Under the pieces are notes generated by a model that was not told the origin of the DNA, did no database searches, and saw only the letters and a list, made by a program, of their open reading frames with translations. From JAHWKI01 sp035513575 (lineage in GTDB: Bacteria; Gemmatimonadota; Gemmatimonadetes; Longimicrobiales; RSA9), in the NCBI GenBank assembly GCA_035513575.1, contig DATKBW010000015.1:62001-126000 (forward strand): 64,000 bases of DNA, read 5' to 3'. Both the position numbers and the translations under genes were made by a program. Shown one piece after another: positions 42,629 to 51,221 of this stretch (positions are counted from its first letter, which is position 1; each line of letters starts with the position of its first letter).

Positions 42629-44536
42629 GTGGCACTGCTGGAGGAGATCCGCGCACCGGCGGACGTGCGTCGGCTGGAGGAATCGGAGCTGAAGGTCCTC
42701 GCGGGGGAGGTCCGGGGCCGGCTGGTGGACGTGATCAGCCGCCTGGGCGGCCATTTCGCCCCCGGCCTCGGGGTCGTGGAGCTGACGATCGCGCTCCACT
42801 ATGTCTTCGACACCCCCACGGACCGACTGGTGTGGGATGTCGGGCACCAGGGCTATCCGCACAAGATCCTGACCGGCCGGAACGGGCGCTTTCCGACGAT
42901 CCGGCAGAAGGGCGGGCTGTCGGGCTTCCTGAAGCGGGACGAATCCGAGTACGACACGTTCGGGGCCGGCCACGCGGCCACGTCCATCTCGGCCGCTTTC
43001 GGCATGGCCACGGCCCGGGACCTCCAGGGCGGGACGAACCAGGTCGTGGCCATCATCGGCGATGGCGCGCTGACGAGCGGGATGGCGTACGAGGCGCTGA
43101 ACAACGCCGGCCACACGGACCGGGACCTGATCGTCATCCTGAACGACAACGAGATGTCCATCGCGCCCAACGTGGGGGCGATCAACAAGTATCTCACCAA
43201 GATCCGCAGCAACCCGCTGTACAACCGGGTCCGAGAGGAGCTGAAGGGCATCGTGCACCGGCTTCCCGAGCCGATGGAGCATTTCGCCATCCGTTTCGAT
43301 GACGCGCTGAAGAACATGTTCGTGGCCGGGATGCTCTTCGAGGACATGGGATTCCGCTACGTCGGTCCGGTGGACGGACACGACATGGACGCCCTGGTGG
43401 AGACGCTCGGGAACGTGCGGGACATGACGGGTCCGCGGGTGGTCCACGTGATCACGCAGAAGGGGAAGGGGTTCCCGCAGGCGGAGAAAGACCCCGTCGG
43501 CTGGCACGGCGCGAAGCCGTTCGACAAGATCAGCGGCGTCATGACCGGGACGCCGTCGGGGTTCCCGGCCTACACCACGGTCTTCGGCCGGGGGCTCGTC
43601 GAGCTGGGCTCGAAGGACGACCGCGTCGTGGTGATCACCGCCGCCATGCCCGACGGCACCGGCACCGGCGCCTTCGCGGCAGCGCACCCGGCCCGCTTCT
43701 TCGATGTGGGGATCGCCGAGGAGCACGGGGTCACGTTCGCGGCCGGGCTCGCCACCGAGGGGATGCGGCCGGTGGCCGCCATCTACTCCACCTTCCTGCA
43801 GCGGGCGTACGATTCCGTCATCCATGACGCCGCGGTCCAGAAGCTCCCGGTCGTCCTGGCGATGGACCGGGCGGGGCTGGTGGGGAACGACGGGCCGACG
43901 CACATGGGCCTCTACGACATCGCGTACCTGATGGCGATCCCGAACGTGGTCGTCACCGCGCCGAAGGATGGCGCCGAGATGCTCGCGCTGCTTCGCCTCG
44001 GCGTGGCCCACGAAGGCGGCCCGTTCTCGCTGCGCTACCCCCGCGACAACGTTCCCGGGGACGTCCCGCCGCTGGACGACATCCCCGGGATCGAATTCGG
44101 CACCTGGGAGGTGCTCCGTCGCGGTGGCGATGTCGCGCTCCTCGCCACCGGGACCATGGTCCTGCCGGCCGTGGAGGCGGCGCGCGTGCTGGCGGAGGAA
44201 GGGATCGAGGCTTCCGTGGTCAACTGCCGCTTCCTCAAGCCCATGGACGAGGAGATCCTGGAGTGGGCGCTTGCGGCCCACCCCGCCCTCGTCACGGTGG
44301 AGGAGGGGACGCGGGTCAACGGGTTCGGCGCCGTGGTGGCCGGGCGCGCCGCATCGCGCGGAGCGGGAGACCGGCCGGCCGTGGCCATCATGGGGGTGCC
44401 GGACCGGGTGATCGAGCACGCGGGGCGCGGGGACCAGCTCCGGGAGGTGGGGCTCACGCCGGCGGGAATCGCGGCCGAGGCACGGGCGCTCCACGCGGGC
44501 GGTGCCCGCACGATCCCGATCCGCGAAACGGCGTGA
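42629..44536 (+). CDS. dxs: 1-deoxy-D-xylulose-5-phosphate synthase
   Basis: First enzyme of the non-mevalonate isoprenoid pathway: pyruvate plus glyceraldehyde 3-phosphate. 635 residues with VWDVGHQGYPHKILTGR, the ThDP motif IIGDGALTSGMAYEALNNAG continuing to LNDNEMSIAPNVG, and the C-terminal FFDVGIAEEHGVTFAAGLA and DRAGLVGNDGPTHMG. Two GTG codons occur at 42623 and 42629; the second is the better start because AGGGAGG lies 7-8 nt before it. nadK overlaps the stop. Confidence 0.95.
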   Translation: MALLEEIRAPADVRRLEESELKVLAGEVRGRLVDVISRLGGHFAPGLGVVELTIALHYVFDTPTDRLVWDVGHQGYPHKILTGRNGRFPTIRQKGGLSGFLKRDESEYDTFGAGHAATSISAAFGMATARDLQGGTNQVVAIIGDGALTSGMAYEALNNAGHTDRDLIVILNDNEMSIAPNVGAINKYLTKIRSNPLYNRVREELKGIVHRLPEPMEHFAIRFDDALKNMFVAGMLFEDMGFRYVGPVDGHDMDALVETLGNVRDMTGPRVVHVITQKGKGFPQAEKDPVGWHGAKPFDKISGVMTGTPSGFPAYTTVFGRGLVELGSKDDRVVVITAAMPDGTGTGAFAAAHPARFFDVGIAEEHGVTFAAGLATEGMRPVAAIYSTFLQRAYDSVIHDAAVQKLPVVLAMDRAGLVGNDGPTHMGLYDIAYLMAIPNVVVTAPKDGAEMLALLRLGVAHEGGPFSLRYPRDNVPGDVPPLDDIPGIEFGTWEVLRRGGDVALLATGTMVLPAVEAARVLAEEGIEASVVNCRFLKPMDEEILEWALAAHPALVTVEEGTRVNGFGAVVAGRAASRGAGDRPAVAIMGVPDRVIEHAGRGDQLREVGLTPAGIAAEARALHAGGARTIPIRETA

Positions 44537-45468
44537 TGGCCGGCGCGGCCCCGTTCCGCCGGATCGGGATCGTCGGGCAGAGCCGCGATCCCGGGCTGGA
44601 ACCGGTGCTCGCGGCCCTCACCGCCCTGTCGGACCGCCACGGTTTCGAGCTCTATGCGGAAGACCCGCTCCGCGAGCGTTTCGATGGCGCGGGCGACTTC
44701 GTCCCCGGGCGTCTCGATCTCCTCCTCACGTTCGGTGGCGATGGCACCCTCCTCCGGGGCGCCCGGACGGTGGCGGCGCACCACACGCCCGTGCTGGGGG
44801 TGAACCTCGGCCACCTCGGGTTCCTCACCTCCATCCGCCCCGACGAGCTGGAGGCCTCGTTCGACCTGCTCGCCGCGGGAGCCTACTGGCTGGACACGCG
44901 CTTCACCCTCGAGGCGCGCGTCCTCGGCAGCGATGGCCGGGAAGGGAACCCCTACATCGCCCTCAACGACGCGGTGCTCCACAAGGGCGGCTTCGCCCGC
45001 GTGATCCGGCTCGCCGTCCGCCTGGGGGAAGAGGAGGAAGAAGTCGGGGCGTACTCGGCCGACGGCCTGATCCTCGCCACCCCCACCGGCTCGACGGCGT
45101 ACTCCCTTTCGGCCGGCGGCGCCATCGTCGCCCCGTCCATGGAGTGCCTCCTCGCCACTCCCATCTCGCCTCACACGCTGGCGGTGCGTCCCCTGATCCT
45201 GCCGGCGGACACCCGCATCGAAGTGGAGATCCGGGAGCCCAGCGCGGAAGTGGTCCTGACGGTGGACGGGCAGGAGGGCGAGGCCCTCGTCCCGGGCGAT
45301 CGCCTCGTCGTGACCCGGGGCAAGGCCACGGTTCCCCTGGTGCGCTTCCCCGGTCAGAGCTTCTTCTCGACCCTGCGCCGCAAGCTCCACTGGGGCGCCG
45401 GCTCGGAGCGCGGCCCGGGGCGGGAAGCGAACGGCGACGACGACGGACGCGGCTCGTCCGACTATTGA
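44536..45468 (+). CDS. nadK: NAD kinase
   Basis: Phosphorylates NAD to NADP. 310 residues with the family motif LTFGGDGTLLRGAR (catalytic Asp), GVNLGHLGFLTSI, NDAVLHKGGFARVI, and GLILATPTGSTAYSLSAGG. The C-terminus is an acidic, low-complexity tail (EANGDDDGRGSSDY). It shares the stop/start TGATG with dxs. The recN promoter overlaps its last codons. Confidence 0.94.
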   Translation: MAGAAPFRRIGIVGQSRDPGLEPVLAALTALSDRHGFELYAEDPLRERFDGAGDFVPGRLDLLLTFGGDGTLLRGARTVAAHHTPVLGVNLGHLGFLTSIRPDELEASFDLLAAGAYWLDTRFTLEARVLGSDGREGNPYIALNDAVLHKGGFARVIRLAVRLGEEEEEVGAYSADGLILATPTGSTAYSLSAGGAIVAPSMECLLATPISPHTLAVRPLILPADTRIEVEIREPSAEVVLTVDGQEGEALVPGDRLVVTRGKATVPLVRFPGQSFFSTLRRKLHWGAGSERGPGREANGDDDGRGSSDY

Positions 45469-45494
45469 TCCGCCCCGCGCGGCCTCTCTATCAT
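45465..45494 (+). promoter_or_regulatory. Candidate promoter of recN, leaderless type
   Basis: TTGATC (45465-45470), an 18-bp spacer and TATCAT (45489-45494). Seven bases (CGCAGCC) separate the -10 from the recN ATG at 45502, so the mRNA would start at or beside the start codon. No LexA-type box is visible here. Confidence 0.55.
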
Positions 45495-45501
45495 CGCAGC
45501 C

Positions 45502-47163
45502 ATGCTGATCGAGCTCCGGATCGAGAATTTCGCGGTCATCGAGCGCCTCTCCGTGCGCCTCGACCGGGGTCTGAACGTACTGACCGGCGAGACCGGTGCG
45601 GGCAAGTCCATCATCGTGGGCGCTCTCGCGCTGCTGCTGGGCGAGCGCGCGTCGGCCGAGGCGGTGCGCGCGGGCGCGGAGCGGGCGGTCGTCGAGGGGG
45701 TGTTCGATGTGGCCGGTCGCGAGGACATCCGCGCCCTGCTCCGGCAGCAGGGCCTCGAGACCGAGGACGGGCTGCTGATCCTCCGGCGCGAGGTCGCGGT
45801 CGAGGGTCGCAATCGGGCCTGGGTGAACGGCTCCGCCAGCACCGCGGGGGTCGTGGGCGTGCTGGGGTCGCGCCTGGTCGACCTCCACGGCCAGCACGAG
45901 CACCAGGCGCTCCTGCGCACCGACGCCCAGCGCGACATCCTGGACGCCTATGCCGGCCACGGCCCGACCGTCGAGCGGCTGGGCGCCGCCCACGCGGCGC
46001 TGCGCCAGGCCCGGGAGGAGCTGGAGACGCTGGATGCCCGCCGCAGGGAGGTCGAGCAGCGGGCCGATTTCCTGCGCTTCCAGCTCCAGGAGATCGAGGC
46101 CGCCGCCGTCGAGCCGGACGAAGAGCCGGGGCTGGAGGAAGAGAGCCGCCGCCTCGCCCATGCCGAGGACCTGGCCCGGCTGTCGGAGGGCCTGCACCAC
46201 GCCCTCTACGAGGCGGACCGCTCCGTCACCGCCGTCCTGGGCGAGCTGCGCCGGGACCTCGATGCCCTCATCGCCATCGACCGCGCGCAGGAAAGCGCCC
46301 GGGAGATGCTCGAGGCGGCGTACTACACCGTCGAGGAGCTGGGCCGCCGCATGGGGGACTACGCCAGCCGCATCGAGCACGACCCCGCCCGTCTGGACGC
46401 CATCCAGCGTCGACAGGACCTCCTCTACAGGCTGAAGCACAAGTACGGCCCCGCCCTGGCGGACGTCGCGGAGACCGGACGCCGGGCGCGGGAGGAGCTG
46501 GATCTCCTGGAGGGGCCGGGGTTCGAGCGGAAGGCGCTGGAGAAGCGGGAGGCCGAAGCGCGGACGGAGCTCGAGCGCCTCGCCGCGACGGTGTCCGGGG
46601 GGCGCCGCGAGGCTGCCGGGCGGCTGGCCCGCGAGGTCATGGAGGTCCTCCCCCAGCTCGGGCTCACGGGCGGCCGATTCACCGTCGGCCTCGAGCCGCT
46701 GCCGGAGCCGGGCCCGAACGGGGCCGAGCGCGTGGAGTTCCTGGTGGCGGTGAACGCGGGCTTCGAGCCGAAGGCGCTGGCCCGCGTCGCCTCCGGTGGG
46801 GAGCTCTCACGGGTCATGCTGGCGCTCAAGACCATCCTGGCCCGCGTGGACCACGTCCCGACGCTGGTGTTCGACGAGATCGATGCCGGGATCGGCGGCC
46901 GCGTGGCCGTTCAGGTCGGGGGGAAGCTGCGGGAGGTGGCCGGACACCACCAGGTGTTCGCCATCACGCACCTGCCCCAGATCGCGTCCCGGGCGGACCA
47001 CCACCTGCTGGTCCGGAAGACCGAGAGCGCGGCCGTGACGACGACCTCCCTCGAGGAGCTGGCGGGGGAGAACCGGGTCCGGGAGCTGGCGCGGATGCTC
47101 GGCGGTGACCCCGAGAGCGACACCAGCCTCGACCACGCCCGGGAGCTGCTCGCGGCCGGCTGA
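45502..47163 (+). CDS. recN: DNA repair protein RecN
   Basis: An SMC-like ATPase that tethers DNA ends in double-strand-break repair. 553 residues: Walker A LTGETGAGKSIIVGAL (about 30-45), an insert LVDLHGQHEHQALL, long coiled coils (about 155-370), the ABC signature VASGGELSRVMLALK and Walker B PTLVFDEIDAGIGG, then ITHLPQIASRADHH. It directly abuts the convergent TonB-receptor gene (1 bp between stops). Appears leaderless. Confidence 0.96.
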   Translation: MLIELRIENFAVIERLSVRLDRGLNVLTGETGAGKSIIVGALALLLGERASAEAVRAGAERAVVEGVFDVAGREDIRALLRQQGLETEDGLLILRREVAVEGRNRAWVNGSASTAGVVGVLGSRLVDLHGQHEHQALLRTDAQRDILDAYAGHGPTVERLGAAHAALRQAREELETLDARRREVEQRADFLRFQLQEIEAAAVEPDEEPGLEEESRRLAHAEDLARLSEGLHHALYEADRSVTAVLGELRRDLDALIAIDRAQESAREMLEAAYYTVEELGRRMGDYASRIEHDPARLDAIQRRQDLLYRLKHKYGPALADVAETGRRAREELDLLEGPGFERKALEKREAEARTELERLAATVSGGRREAAGRLAREVMEVLPQLGLTGGRFTVGLEPLPEPGPNGAERVEFLVAVNAGFEPKALARVASGGELSRVMLALKTILARVDHVPTLVFDEIDAGIGGRVAVQVGGKLREVAGHHQVFAITHLPQIASRADHHLLVRKTESAAVTTTSLEELAGENRVRELARMLGGDPESDTSLDHARELLAAG

Positions 47164-47164
47164 C

Positions 47165-50005
47165 CTAGAAGTCGTACCGGAGGCGGAGCATCGTGAACCG
47201 ACCCAGCTCCGGGACTCCCACGAAGCTGCGGTACGCCGTATTGAGCACGTTCTGAACGCTGAGCTGCGTGGAGAAACCGGTGCGGCCGAACCGGTAGCCG
47301 AGGTTCAGGTCGAGCAGGAGCGCCGAGTCGACGCAGACCCCGGCCCCGGTGCTGGTGCCGCCGATGATGCAGTCCGTCCCCACGAACGCGGCCGAGTTGA
47401 CCGGGAACGCGGACGTGTAGCGCCCGCGCAGCTCCCCGTTCACGCCCCGCTCCTCGTTGCGGTAGTTGATCCGGGCGCTCGCCTTCTGGTCGGCGGCGTT
47501 CAGGGCCACGACGCGACCACCCCCGCCGGCCTGCGTGCACGCGGCCTCGTCCAGCTCCCCGTCGCTGCCGACGCAGAACCAGTCGTTGCTCACCAGCGAC
47601 GCGGTCACCCCCAGCTGCCAGTGGTCGCTGATCAGGGCCGTGGCCGACAGGTCGGCGCCCCACAGGTCCACCTCGCCGAAGTTCTGGTAGGTCACCATGA
47701 TGTTGGCGTTGTCGGGACTGTTCACGTCGTTCGACGACACCACGGCCGCCGGCACCCCGCCGAGACCCCGCAGCGCGGCCGCGTTCTCGGCGGCGTTCGG
47801 ATCACCCGCGGCCGTCAGCTCCTGCTCGAGCCACGCCTCCAGGTCGTCCGGGTTCAGCTGGAGCAGCGGCGTCACCGGGATCAGCGGCGAGACGAAATTG
47901 CTCCGGTTCTCGTACCACACGTCCGCCGCGAGAAGGAGCTTCTGCCCGAGCAGCCCCTTGTAGCCCACCTCCACCGTCTGGGTGGCGGACTCTTCCACGG
48001 AGGGGAACTCGAAGGCCGCGTCCGTCAGCGCCGTGAGCCGCGTGACCTGCTGCGTCGTCAGGTCGCGGATGTCGATCCCCACGTCCGCATCCGACGGGCT
48101 CAGGGTCTGAAGGCGGCCGTAGGTCGGCGCATCGATCTGCCCCAGCTGGAACGCCGCCCGCAGGACCAGGTCCCAGAGGTTGGCGGTGCTCACGTCCAGC
48201 AGATCGCTCGGGGCCGCCCCGACGGCCGCCGCGTAGGGCGAGCGCATGCCCGTGAGGCTCCCCCCCGTCATGAAGTCGTACCCGGCGTTCCCCGTGCCCT
48301 GCGCACGGATGTGATAGCCGAGGACGTTCAGCGGGAACGGCGCCGGGCCGCCGCTGAGATCGAGGAAGAGGTTGATGGTGGAGGGGTTCGAGAAGGCCCT
48401 GTTGTACGTGAGCCGGAAGTTGTGATCCTGCAAGGGCTTGAAGACCACGGCGGCCCGTGGCGAGAAGACGATGTGGTCCACGTGCGAGTGGTGGTCCGCC
48501 CGGCCGGCGAGGACGAGGTCGAACCGGGGGCTCAGCGCGGTCTGCGACTGGATGTACGCCCCGGCTTCGGTGACGTTGTCGTCGTCTTCGTGCTCGCCGT
48601 GGATGGTGCCGCGCGTCTCCGGGCGGGTGTGCAGCACATCGAGACCGTAGGTGAGGTCCGCCCACGGGGTCGTGGAGCCGTGCTGCAGCTGGCCCACGAT
48701 CATCTTCGAGTTGTCGATGATCGCCGCGCCGTCGCGGAGCAGGTAGGTGTCCCCGGCGTCGCTCGTGTTCAGGTAGACCTGGCCGAACCAGCGGTCCTGC
48801 GAGCCGCGCAGCTGGTAGAAGCTGTTGAGCCAGTTGGTCGCCTGCCCCGCGCCGATACCCGTCAGCTCGATCGCCTTCGCCGCCATCGTGGTGCCGGCGG
48901 TGAACACGGCGGTGAAGCGGTCGGTGACGCGCCAGTCGGTGCGCAGCTCCCCCGAGTACCGCCGGATCCCGTAATCCCGCAGCCCTACCCGGGTGTCCGG
49001 GTCGAACGGGAGCCGCTGGTCCCGGTAGAACTCCTCCACCGGGTCGACATAGATCCACTCGTTGGCTTCCAGGTACTGCCCCGAGAGCTTCACGCCGAAG
49101 CGCTGGTCGTCACCGACCACGTGGGCGGTCCGGAAGGTCGTCTGGAACGCCCACCGCTCCGCGAGGTCGCGGTCGAACCTGTCCTGGAATCCCCCGGCGG
49201 TCTGGTTCGCCCGCAGCCCCCCCGCCACGGTCACGGTGGTGCCGGGGTGGTCGAAGGGGGAGCGGGTGAGCACGTGCAGCACGCCGTTGGCCGTGTTCGG
49301 GCCGTAGAGCGCGGAGCCGGGGCCCAGCACGACTTCCATCCGCTCGATGTCCTCGTTGTTGGCCGGGATGAAGTGCAGGAGGTTCACCCGGAGGGACGGA
49401 ATGCTCGCGATCCGGTAGTCGGTGAGGGTGTGCAGCGACCCCGAGAAGACGTTGTTGAACCCCCGCGCGACGACGTTCGTCGCCTGGATCCCCTGCTGGA
49501 TGACGTCGACTCCGGGAACCGAGCGCAGGTGGTCGACCGGCGTGATGGCCACCGTCTCGCGGATGTCGCGCGTGTCCACGATGGCGACCGTGGCCGGCGC
49601 CTCGATCATCTTCTCCTCCTGCCTGGACGCGCTCACGACGATGCCGGTGAGCTGGAAGGCCTGCTCCCCCACGCTCACGGCCACCATGGCGGTCTGACCC
49701 GGCTCGACGGTCACGCCCTCGACCCGTCCCTGCTCGTACCCGAGGACGTCCACGGTGAGGGAGTACCGGCCCGGGGGGATGGATCGCAGGATGAACCGCC
49801 CGCCGCCTCCCGCCAGCGTCTCGGCCACGCGCGTGCCGGCGGCGTTCCACACTCGCACGTGCGCGCTTTCCAGCGGCTCGCCGGTGCGCGCATTCGTCAC
49901 CGTGCCTCCGACCGCACCGGACTGCGCGGCGAGAGGCGAGCCGATCAGCAGCAGGAAACCGAACAGGCATCCGACGATGTACTGGCCGCGCCCGATCAGG
50001 TGCAT
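47165..50005 (-). CDS. TonB-dependent outer-membrane receptor with carboxypeptidase-like N-domain
   Basis: A 946-residue receptor. A signal peptide (CLFGFLLLIGSPLAAQ) precedes a carboxypeptidase-regulatory-like beta domain (about 29-115: GGTVTNARTGEPLESAHVRV, GRFILRSIPPGRYSL). LTGIVVSASRQEE resembles a TonB box. The plug follows with APATVAIVDTRDI, HLRSVPGVDVIQQG and MEVVLGPGSALYGPNTANGV. The remaining 700 residues form the barrel and end LRLRYDF, with the C-terminal Phe used by the barrel-assembly machinery. ATG 50005 is preferred because the signal peptide begins there. The substrate is unknown; no transporter genes are adjacent. Confidence 0.93.
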   Translation of the reverse strand: MHLIGRGQYIVGCLFGFLLLIGSPLAAQSGAVGGTVTNARTGEPLESAHVRVWNAAGTRVAETLAGGGGRFILRSIPPGRYSLTVDVLGYEQGRVEGVTVEPGQTAMVAVSVGEQAFQLTGIVVSASRQEEKMIEAPATVAIVDTRDIRETVAITPVDHLRSVPGVDVIQQGIQATNVVARGFNNVFSGSLHTLTDYRIASIPSLRVNLLHFIPANNEDIERMEVVLGPGSALYGPNTANGVLHVLTRSPFDHPGTTVTVAGGLRANQTAGGFQDRFDRDLAERWAFQTTFRTAHVVGDDQRFGVKLSGQYLEANEWIYVDPVEEFYRDQRLPFDPDTRVGLRDYGIRRYSGELRTDWRVTDRFTAVFTAGTTMAAKAIELTGIGAGQATNWLNSFYQLRGSQDRWFGQVYLNTSDAGDTYLLRDGAAIIDNSKMIVGQLQHGSTTPWADLTYGLDVLHTRPETRGTIHGEHEDDDNVTEAGAYIQSQTALSPRFDLVLAGRADHHSHVDHIVFSPRAAVVFKPLQDHNFRLTYNRAFSNPSTINLFLDLSGGPAPFPLNVLGYHIRAQGTGNAGYDFMTGGSLTGMRSPYAAAVGAAPSDLLDVSTANLWDLVLRAAFQLGQIDAPTYGRLQTLSPSDADVGIDIRDLTTQQVTRLTALTDAAFEFPSVEESATQTVEVGYKGLLGQKLLLAADVWYENRSNFVSPLIPVTPLLQLNPDDLEAWLEQELTAAGDPNAAENAAALRGLGGVPAAVVSSNDVNSPDNANIMVTYQNFGEVDLWGADLSATALISDHWQLGVTASLVSNDWFCVGSDGELDEAACTQAGGGGRVVALNAADQKASARINYRNEERGVNGELRGRYTSAFPVNSAAFVGTDCIIGGTSTGAGVCVDSALLLDLNLGYRFGRTGFSTQLSVQNVLNTAYRSFVGVPELGRFTMLRLRYDF

Positions 50006-50113
50006 GGGAGTCGTCCTCGTCTCCGGGCGCGGCGCGGTGCCGCGCTCCCTGGCTTGTTCGCGAGTGAATGGTCCGTGGGCGCGAAGGGTTGTGCACCGCC
50101 CAGGAGTGACCCA

Positions 50114-50143
50114 AGAGTAGGCGGCGGTGTTCCGGCTCGTCAA
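50114..50143 (-). promoter_or_regulatory. Candidate promoter of the TonB-dependent receptor
   Basis: On the minus strand: TTGACG (50143-50138), an 18-bp spacer and TACTCT (50119-50114). The leader to the ATG at 50005 would be about 100 nt. I see no recognisable riboswitch fold in it. Confidence 0.5.
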
Positions 50144-50175
50144 GGCTGTCCGCCGCCCGCACCCCGCCCTCCTGC

Positions 50176-50204
50176 TGGACAGGACACCGGGCCGCGCCTA
50201 AGTT
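50176..50204 (+). promoter_or_regulatory. Candidate promoter of the 50268 lipoprotein gene
   Basis: TGGACA (50176-50181), a 17-bp spacer and TAAGTT (50199-50204). Its -35 lies only 33 bp from that of the divergent receptor promoter, so one regulator could act on both. Confidence 0.5.
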
Positions 50205-50267
50205 TCTGTCGTGCGCCGGCCGTCCGGCCCGGCTCCTCGCTCGTCTGACCCGCTCACGGAGATTCCC

Positions 50268-50801
50268 ATGAAGCTCGTTCGTGCCACAGGCTTCGCCCTG
50301 CTGCTTTCCACCGGCTTCCTGACCGGGTGCGATAATGACGGGACCGGGCCGTCGTCCGACCGCTTCGTGGGGTCCTGGTCCGCCACCAGCTTCTCCTACA
50401 CGGACGCCTCCAATCCCGCCCTCTCGCTCGACATCATCACGCACCTCGGCGGCACGCTGGCCATCACGGTGGCGCAGGACCTGTCGTTCACGGGCACGCT
50501 CAATATCCCCAACGTCACGCCCGTGGCCCTGCCCATCGGGGGAGACATCTCCCTGAACGCCGCAGGCGACAGCGTCACGGTGGTCTGGAATGCTACCACC
50601 GCCAGCTACACGACTCCGGACACCGAGAACTGCCCCGGCGGCCGCCTCCTCGATGACTTCACCGCCTCATTCAGCTTCAACGAGACGGAGACGATCCTCA
50701 CCATCACGGAGACCGACGCCGACTTCGACTTCCCGGACCAGATCGACCCGCGCTGCGCGGTTCCGGCGGTCGTCGTCGTGCGACTCCAGCGCACTTCCTG
50801 A
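50268..50801 (+). CDS. Hypothetical lipoprotein
   Basis: A 177-residue protein with a clear lipoprotein signal peptide (LLLSTGFLTGC). The mature part, FVGSWSATSFSYTDASNPAL then TLAITVAQDLSFTGTLNIP, is Thr/Ser/Asp-rich beta structure resembling lipocalin-like or small barrel domains of environmental bacteria. Two Cys (in ENCPGG and PRCAVP) may pair. ATG 50268 starts the signal peptide. It is divergent from the TonB receptor and could be its surface partner, which is speculative. Confidence 0.8.
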   Translation: MKLVRATGFALLLSTGFLTGCDNDGTGPSSDRFVGSWSATSFSYTDASNPALSLDIITHLGGTLAITVAQDLSFTGTLNIPNVTPVALPIGGDISLNAAGDSVTVVWNATTASYTTPDTENCPGGRLLDDFTASFSFNETETILTITETDADFDFPDQIDPRCAVPAVVVVRLQRTS

Positions 50802-50920
50802 CCGGCTGCTATCGACGACGGCCTCGTCCCGCGTGTTCGGGGACGGGGCCGTCTCCTTTCCCGCTTCCTTTTCCGGCATCGGTGACCTTCGCCGGGCGCG
50901 CCGACGGTTCGGTCTTCGGG

Positions 50921-50949
50921 TTGACCTGAACCGGCCGCATGGGTACGTT
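50921..50949 (+). promoter_or_regulatory. Promoter of the tRNA-Gly/tRNA-Cys unit
   Basis: TTGACC (50921-50926), a 17-bp spacer and TACGTT (50944-50949), 15 bp before the mature tRNA-Gly end. It is a strong example of the window consensus because it can only serve a stable RNA. Confidence 0.7.
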
Positions 50950-50964
50950 TTTACACCGATTTTG

Positions 50965-51037
50965 GCGGGACTAGCTCAGTTGGTAGAGCGTCACGTTGCC
51001 AACGTGAAGGTCGCCGGTTCGAGCCCGGTGTCCCGCT
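50965..51037 (+). tRNA. tRNA-Gly (GCC)
   Basis: 73 nt. The acceptor stem GCGGGAC/GTCCCGC is perfect; D arm GCTC/GAGC; anticodon stem TCACG/CGTGA with loop TTGCCAA gives anticodon GCC; T loop TTCGAGC; discriminator T, as expected for bacterial Gly tRNA. CCA is not encoded, so it must be added after transcription. Confidence 0.97.
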
Positions 51038-51040
51038 CTG

Positions 51041-51066
51041 ACGGCCTCGGTCACCGCCGAGGCCGT
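51041..51066 (+). terminator. Hairpin between tRNA-Gly and tRNA-Cys
   Basis: A perfect 10-bp stem, ACGGCCTCGG/CCGAGGCCGT, with a 6-nt loop, then ACGTTTG. It may be a terminator or a processing signal between the two tRNAs. Confidence 0.65.
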
Positions 51067-51080
51067 ACGTTTGCCCCATC

Positions 51081-51151
51081 GGGCCCGTAGCCAAGTGGTT
51101 AGGCAGAGGACTGCAAATCCTTGAACGGCGGTTCGAATCCGCCCGGGCCCT
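51081..51151 (+). tRNA. tRNA-Cys (GCA)
   Basis: 71 nt. Acceptor GGGCCCG/CGGGCCC, anticodon stem GAGGA/TCCTT (one G-T) with loop CTGCAAA giving anticodon GCA, T arm GGCGG/CCGCC with TTCGAAT, discriminator T. CCA is not encoded. Confidence 0.96.
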
Positions 51152-51159
51152 CTGATGAC

Positions 51160-51193
51160 GAAGCGCCGCGTCCTTGCCGGACAGCGGCGCTTC
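51160..51193. terminator. Shared hairpin between tRNA-Cys and greA
   Basis: A perfect 10-bp stem GAAGCGCCGC/GCGGCGCTTC with a 14-nt loop. It lies between the end of tRNA-Cys and the end of the convergent greA, so it can serve both. There is no long T run on either side. Confidence 0.65.
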
Positions 51194-51221
51194 GACGTTC
51201 ATCGGCGGGACGCCGCGCCGG

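Noticed and set aside
50006..50107. Riboswitch in the TonB-receptor leader
   Set aside because: TonB receptors often carry cobalamin riboswitches, so I looked for the conserved core, but it is absent.
47105..50248. A 1047-codon open frame on the plus strand opposite the TonB-dependent receptor
   Set aside because: The composition (runs of Arg, Val, Gly, His) is that of an antisense shadow; the minus-strand receptor has a signal peptide, plug and barrel end.
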